Assembly: GCA_963920765.1 (NCBI GenBank)
Contig: OY987243.1
Coordinates: forward strand, 35,277,060-35,341,059
Direction: 5' to 3'
Length of the DNA stretch: 64,000 nucleotides
Source: Ulota crispa
Taxonomy: Eukaryota > Streptophyta > Bryopsida > Orthotrichales > Orthotrichaceae
Shown here: positions 58,989-64,000 of the stretch, piece after piece
How positions within the stretch are numbered: the first letter of the stretch is position 1
Layout: every line of letters begins with the position of its first letter
The notes under the pieces: generated by a model
What the model saw: only the letters and a program-made list of their open reading frames with translations
Database searches by the model: none
Told to the model about the DNA's origin: nothing
Program-made: the position numbers and the translations under genes

Positions 58989-59842
58989 CCCCCTAAAAGA
59001 CTTGATCCATTTTGAAATGGTCAAAATTCATGTCTAAGCTAAATTTTCCTTTTAAAGTGTGTTCAAACAACAATTTTATATTTTTATTACTTGAAACTAT
59101 GAATGATATACCACTGCAAGAAATTTCAATCTATTTCATGAAAAATTGTAGTTGTATTCATTTTTTTCAAAAAAAGAACATAAATAAGTTAAAATAGCAA
59201 AAATATCCAAGTTACTTAAACTATTTTCAAGAGGTACAAGCAAAATTAAAGATTAGTGTGAAAAATTTTCAATTGTTTATTTTATTTTTTACACCCAAAA
59301 TAGTCATAACAAAGAATTTAAAGTCAAATTTGAATATCAAACCAAATTTATCCTTATATTTAACTAATTAATAAAATGTTGGTATTTTTTGTTGGAAGAC
59401 ACATTCACTTTTTATTTACATTATTTTTTTGATAAATTTGATGTAAATTTCAAATTATTGTGATTTTTCAAAGGTAAATGTAGAAATAAAATCATATCAA
59501 TTAAAATTTATATGCTAAAAAAATCTATAATGTATACCATAAATGAATGGTAGAATGAGAAACACAATTTTGTAACTTAAATTTAAAATGAATTTAAAGA
59601 GTAGAAAATATGAATGAAAAGCACACCATATTGTGTTATTTGGATTCTAATACTTGGAGCTTTCAATGGCAATAACTTTTTTTAATTTTGGCATCTTTCA
59701 AAAAAATTACATGGAATAGAAAGGAAACTTGTCAAGCTTCATTTTCTTAATTTGAACCACGTACCAAAAATTGAGATTTTGAAAATTACAATCAGTGTTG
59801 ACCAAGGCACATCCACTTTTTGGATGCGCAAACCTTTAAGGG
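58989..59842. mobile_element. TTAA-flanked MITE (854 bp)
   Basis: Left flank TTAG (58985-58988, one change from TTAA), right TTAA at 59843-59846. Ends CCCCCTAAAAGACTTGATCC and AACCTTTAAGGG. Interior not closely related to the others. Confidence 0.78.
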
Positions 59843-60069
59843 TTAAACCAAATTTATTATAAAAAAAACCTAATTCTATTATATATATAGACTACAACTC
59901 ACAATTTTATTGAGCTCCAACAATGCAACCTCAATCCTTAAAAGTTCAACATGAATTGGCAGGTCACCATATGCACTTACGTTGCAAGCCTTTGAATGTT
60001 TGTGGGTTAACAATTAAAAGTAACCAAATTTTGTTATGAAAGTTGTCTAACTTACACAATGTTCTCCAA

Positions 60070-60074
<5 letters not shown>

Positions 60075-60110
<36 letters not shown>
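60075..60110. repeat. (TA)n microsatellite
   Basis: About 18 uninterrupted TA units abutting the left end of the next element. Confidence 0.95.
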
Positions 60111-60113
<3 letters not shown>

Positions 60114-60513
60114 AATAGTTAAAGTCGCACCCAAAATTGCTAATGCCAAATCCCAAGGTGTGCTTTGAGCATTAAATGTGAGAATTTAATATTGATTTTT
60201 TTATTTGAATCAAAAAACTTGTTTCATCTCTATCATTGAGGCTATATTCAAAAATGTTGGAGATGCTTGACTTTGAAACTAAAAATACATGACCTTTGAA
60301 TTACTTAAAGCAAAATTCATCAAAAAAATAGCAATGGTGCAATAAAAGTTCAACAAAAATTTATACTTGTTCTTTACTCTTTCAAGGAGGTGATAATGCT
60401 GTGATTGAATGTATGATAAACCACCTCAATACAAAAACATAACTTTAAATTCTCAAACTACATCCTCACAAGGGTATGGCGTTAGCAATTTTGGGTGTGG
60501 CTTCAGCAATTCT
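60111..60513. mobile_element. MITE inserted in a TA repeat
   Basis: Left end GGGAATAGTTAAAGTCGCAC followed by CCAAAATTGCTAATGCC. Right end GGCGTTAGCAATTTTGGGTG followed by TGGCTTCAGCAATTC, the inverted counterpart. TATATATA lies on both sides, consistent with a TA-type target, though the microsatellite hides the exact duplication. Single copy in the window. Confidence 0.8.
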
Positions 60514-60619
60514 TTATATATATTTGAAATTTTCAAAGTGCAAAGAAACATAAGTTTAGAACAAACTCAAAAAATTACAAAGAATTAATTGCCAGAACGT
60601 GAGAAGCTTCAGCTTTTAA

Positions 60620-61539
60620 CCCGTAAAGGACCAAGCCATTTTTTCTGTGAAAAAAACAAAAAATTGCCACTTTGGGGGAAGCAAGTGCAATGGTAAGATA
60701 AAAAGTTTTTTACAAGAATTCAATCATAAGATCTTATAGTAGACTACAAGAGGTACACGTGGTAAAAAATTTAGCTCAATCTACACAAAAATGAGTGAGA
60801 TATTTACATCTAAATTGCGGAAATGAGTTTTTTTTGCTGCTGCCCAAAAATTTCAAAAGGCTTTGACCACTCTTAGATCAAAAAAATTACTCTACACAAA
60901 GTTAAGGTTTATTTTTCCCATGTAGGAGACCAAATCAGGTATGTGTGGGAGAATTTTCAAATCAATTGGAACTATACAACACATGGGGGAAAATAGTAAG
61001 TAAAAAGAAGTAGAGACTAAGTCAAAACACTAAATTGTTAAGAATTTAATTGTTGAAATGAAAAATGCAAATCTCAATGGTTCTAATGTTGTGATAAACA
61101 ATCTACATCCTCTTGTTTTGGTTTTTTCCAAAATATTGAAAATTGAGTAAAATAAAGGACTTCAAAGTTTATTTTACAATAGAGAATCTAGAACTGCCCG
61201 CAAACAAAAACTCCTCATAACTTTCATCTCATGTATCAAAATTGAATGATTTAAAATTCCCCACGTCTATATAAGTCTAAAGAACCTATTTCAGATTTTT
61301 TTTTGAAAAAAGTGAAATTTTGAAAGAAGTTTTTGGTTGCCCCTCGAACACCATTTTTCAGAAATTCATGCATAACTTCTTCATCAAATGTTGGAATGAA
61401 GAAAAAAATAGATGCCCATGTTAATTTTTGAATTCCCCACCTTCAATAAAAGTTTCAGAAAATCACAAAAAGTAGATTAACCATAGGTACATGCCTGAAA
61501 TCTCATTTGTCCCCCAAAGGGACTTTGGTCCTTTAGGGG
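60620..61539. mobile_element. TTAA-flanked MITE (920 bp), subfamily with 22858 and 46370
   Basis: TTAA at 60616-60619 and 61540-61543. Ends CCCGTAAAGGACCAAGCC and GGTCCTTTAGGGG. Its region 60741-60775 shows the uninterrupted form of the site that carries a nested MITE in 55643-56845. Non-coding. Confidence 0.92.
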
Positions 61540-61543
61540 TTAA

Positions 61544-62024
61544 ATGAGAAGAAAAGGTGGAGCTAAAGATAATTGAGGTCTTGTCACAAACAATTAATAC
61601 AAATATTAAAAAAAGAAAAATATACTCTTCTAATTACATGGGGAAGCTGCCCCAAAAATAATTTTGATATATTTGAACACATAGTTTTATTGATAAAGGT
61701 TGCTTGTAAAAAAACCCTAGGCTTCCAAAAACTCCTTGAGTGAAAAGAAGCTATTAGTGCCATAAGTGTTTACATAGAGATCGAGGTTAAGTAGAGCTTC
61801 AATCTATCCCTCAATATTCGAGCCTATTTTACTAAAGTTGTTCTTGTATTCTTCTAAATCTTTCAAATGGATTTATTTTTACTTTCATGTGATTGAACCT
61901 ACTGTCTTTACTTTTACTTAAAATTTATTAAAAGGACATTTGTTTAATTTTGTGTCTTGTGTGTCCACGGTAGATCTAAAGAACAATTGATTCCAAGCTT
62001 CATAGTCTACACACATTTAAATTT
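61544..62024. other. Intergenic, no recognisable gene
   Basis: AT-rich; nothing supported. Confidence 0.5.
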
Positions 62025-62446
62025 GGGAGCGACTAGGTGGATACCCTTCGATTACTATGCGGACACCCCATGGTCAAATCTATTAAATTTGAGATTATTA
62101 TTAGGTTGAAATATGAAATAAAATCAAAGCAGTACTTTAGCATACATTTGCGTCAACAAGCGTGGCAAACACACAACAAATTTACCTCATTTGTGATATG
62201 GTCAAGAGTCAAACTAGTAAATGAAAGGAGTAACTAGTTTAACTCTTAACCATGTCACAAATGAGACAATTTTTTTGTGTATTTGCAACGCTTGTAAACG
62301 CAAATGTACACTAAAGTATTAATTTGATTTTATTTCATATTTGAACATAATAGTAATCTCAAATTTAATAAATTTGGATATGGGATGTCCGCATAGCAAT
62401 TGGGGGGTGTTTGCATAGCAATTGGGGGGTGTCCACCTAGTCGCCC
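62025..62446. mobile_element. MITE, GACTAGGTGGACACCCCC family, copy 2
   Basis: Left end GGGAGCGACTAGGTGGATAC, right end GTGTCCACCTAGTCGCCC. Interior collinear with 32798-33175 (TCAAACTAGTAAATGAA, TAACTAGTTTAACTC). The right subterminal phrase GCATAGCAATTGGGGGGTGT is present twice in tandem here but once in copy 1. Confidence 0.88.
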
Positions 62447-63573
62447 TTATATTTTCCAAGACACTCATGTACTTTCCAACACACATTCAAAAATGCTTTT
62501 GTTTGACCAATACTAAACAAAAGTGGATACACAATTCCCTACACGCATCAAGGGGAGTAGAGAGAAATAGATGTGACATAGAGAGAAATAGTTGTGACAA
62601 CCCCTTACAAATGTTGAATCAACAAATCAATGACCAACTTGGAAGAGTTTATCCTTTATGATTTCCAAGTATCACGATTACCAATTCAACATCCTGTTCG
62701 AAGTTTTATAGGTTCTACTCATTAGATATACCAGCTCATTTGTGATTACTTCTGACGAATTAAGCCACCGTGAGTAGGTGCATTATTATATTGATGTAAA
62801 TGCTCTTAACTTATTAGTAATTTGGAGAAGATCTCAAAACATATTATTGTGGCTTCGTTAGTCATCGTTCGAATTGATGATGAACTTGTAAAAAAATGCC
62901 CTTATTGTGTATACATACACATTAACATAAACATATTCTATGTTTCCTAATTTCTAGTTCAAGATCTTCTTAGAACAATCTATTGGACACTCTTCTAGAA
63001 ATGGGTATGTCTAGCATACACGTATTGTGAATAGTGAAGATTTGCTTAACTCCAAAAATCACAAGGATTTCAATTAGCTTTCACAAAATTCTGAAATAAA
63101 CATGGTGGCTCCATGTGTTAAGAAAATTGTTTTGGGCACGACATGATTCTGAAGATTTAAAAGAAAATAGAATCTCCACAGTCCGTTACAGTAGATGAGC
63201 TATTATACCAATAACGTTAATCTCACCGAAGTATATACTGAGGTCTGAGAAAAACCCCCGTAGTTCTTCAGCTACAACAAATGCTCTTTCGCTTGGAATG
63301 TAAGATTGCAGACCCTGATTAATTGCAGCTTGTAAAAGCAACAAAGTAGTATCAACCATGCATCACAAAGGTTAGGATTTGAACCGGAAAAAAATCGAGC
63401 GTCCGCACAACAGCAACATCGAGAAGGTAATCCAGAAACGCTGGATCATATATAAAAGACAGCGTTCAGTTTATTAATCTGATCCGCAACTCTAAGATAG
63501 AACAATGATACAAGCAAACACGCAAAAAGGAAATATACCCTAAATCGAAACCCAACGCTCCGATACAAACCAG
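62447..63573 (-). other. Intergenic and 3' flank of the V-ATPase gene
   Basis: No coding region. The 3' UTR of the V-ATPase gene should lie in the last few hundred bases. A small direct repeat (AGAGAGAAATAGNTGTGACA, twice) is at 62558-62599. Confidence 0.5.
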
Positions 63574-63980
63574 TTAATGGTCTGAGTTCCGGCTGTAAAA
63601 TTCATCCAGAGTCTTTGCAGGTATACGGCGCAGAAGCTCTCGAGGGAAAATACGAAGCAACGACCAGGCAAGGTCCAAGGACTGGAAAATGTCGCGAGTA
63701 TCATAAGGGCCTTGGGCAACGAATTTCCGCTCAAACTTGTCAAGGAACTCGAGATACAACTGCCAAGGATTCAATTTAGTCAGTCATCATCAAGTAAAAG
63801 GGAATACACTAGAATGAGAGATCGAGAATACGAAACAAAGAAAGTTTGAAAAAGCCGGTTTTATTATTGACCGCCAGAGAAGGACTCCAGACGTACCAGA
63901 TCTTCGGAAGACAAGGCTTCCTCTCCCACCACAGCCTTCATGGCTTGAACATCCTTTCCAATAGCATAATTTGCGTACAA
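63574..63980 (-). CDS. V-type H+-ATPase subunit B, last two exons (partial)
   Basis: Subunit B is the non-catalytic nucleotide-binding subunit of the V1 head, which acidifies the vacuole and endomembrane compartments. Exons on the minus strand: 63980-63897 (28 codons, [15 protein letters not shown]... to SSEDL; donor GTACGT) and 63759-63574 (61 codons plus TAA). The final exon starts [17 protein letters not shown] and ends [12 protein letters not shown]. Identity to plant V-ATPase B is very high, including [14 protein letters not shown] and RIFPRELL. An acceptor (TCATTGCAG) at 63981 shows that the remaining exons lie beyond the right edge. Nothing suggests damage. Confidence 0.97.
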
Positions 63981-64000
63981 CTGCAATGAACAAACGTGTT

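Noticed and set aside
1-64000. CRISPR arrays, operons, bacterial promoters and terminators
   Set aside because: The sequence is plant nuclear DNA with spliced genes; the repeats found are transposon arms or tandem repeats, not spaced direct repeats.

Overview
This is a plant nuclear window, AT-rich and gene-poor. Evidence for a plant: a GT-3-like trihelix transcription factor, a p24-beta (emp24/GOLD) cargo receptor, a nodulin-related-protein-like gene, a vacuolar H+-ATPase subunit B gene, spliceosomal introns, and a chromodomain Ty3 retrotransposon. The kinase family and the intron layouts recall bryophytes or other non-seed land plants. That placement is an impression from family resemblance, not a proof.

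Layout. 1-8.0 kb has no recognisable gene and holds long-arm foldback elements (1.45-4.9 kb) and a MITE. 8.0-13.6 kb is one complete but decayed Ty3/gypsy chromovirus with two LTRs and a 5-bp target duplication. 14.1-16.4 kb is the trihelix gene (+). 17-33 kb is a thick bed of MITEs. 33.4-35.6 kb is the nodulin-related gene (+), whose 5' leader/intron is locally multiplied. 37.3-40.8 kb is the four-exon p24 gene (+), with repeats and a MITE in its introns. 41-50 kb is again MITE bed. 50.4-51.7 kb is a disabled protein kinase gene (-). 54.2 kb carries a SET-domain exon (-) next to two abutting transposons. 54.7-62.4 kb is MITE bed. 63.57-63.98 kb holds the last two exons of V-ATPase subunit B (-), which runs off the window. 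The intact genes have unrelated housekeeping or regulatory roles (transcription, secretory cargo sorting, vacuolar acidification) and do not form a pathway or cluster.

The most striking feature is a family of about 15 non-coding elements (240-1200 bp, about 12.5 kb in all) whose ends read CCCCTAAAGGACC...GGTCCTTTAGGGG. Nearly every one sits between two TTAA tetranucleotides, the target-site habit of piggyBac transposons. At 29.1-30.26 kb a local duplication preserves an occupied and an empty version of the same site, which confirms insertion into TTAA with no other change. At least seven further MITE families with unrelated ends share the window. Start positions here use ATG only; several longer open frames in the window begin at TTG or GTG and were trimmed or discarded.
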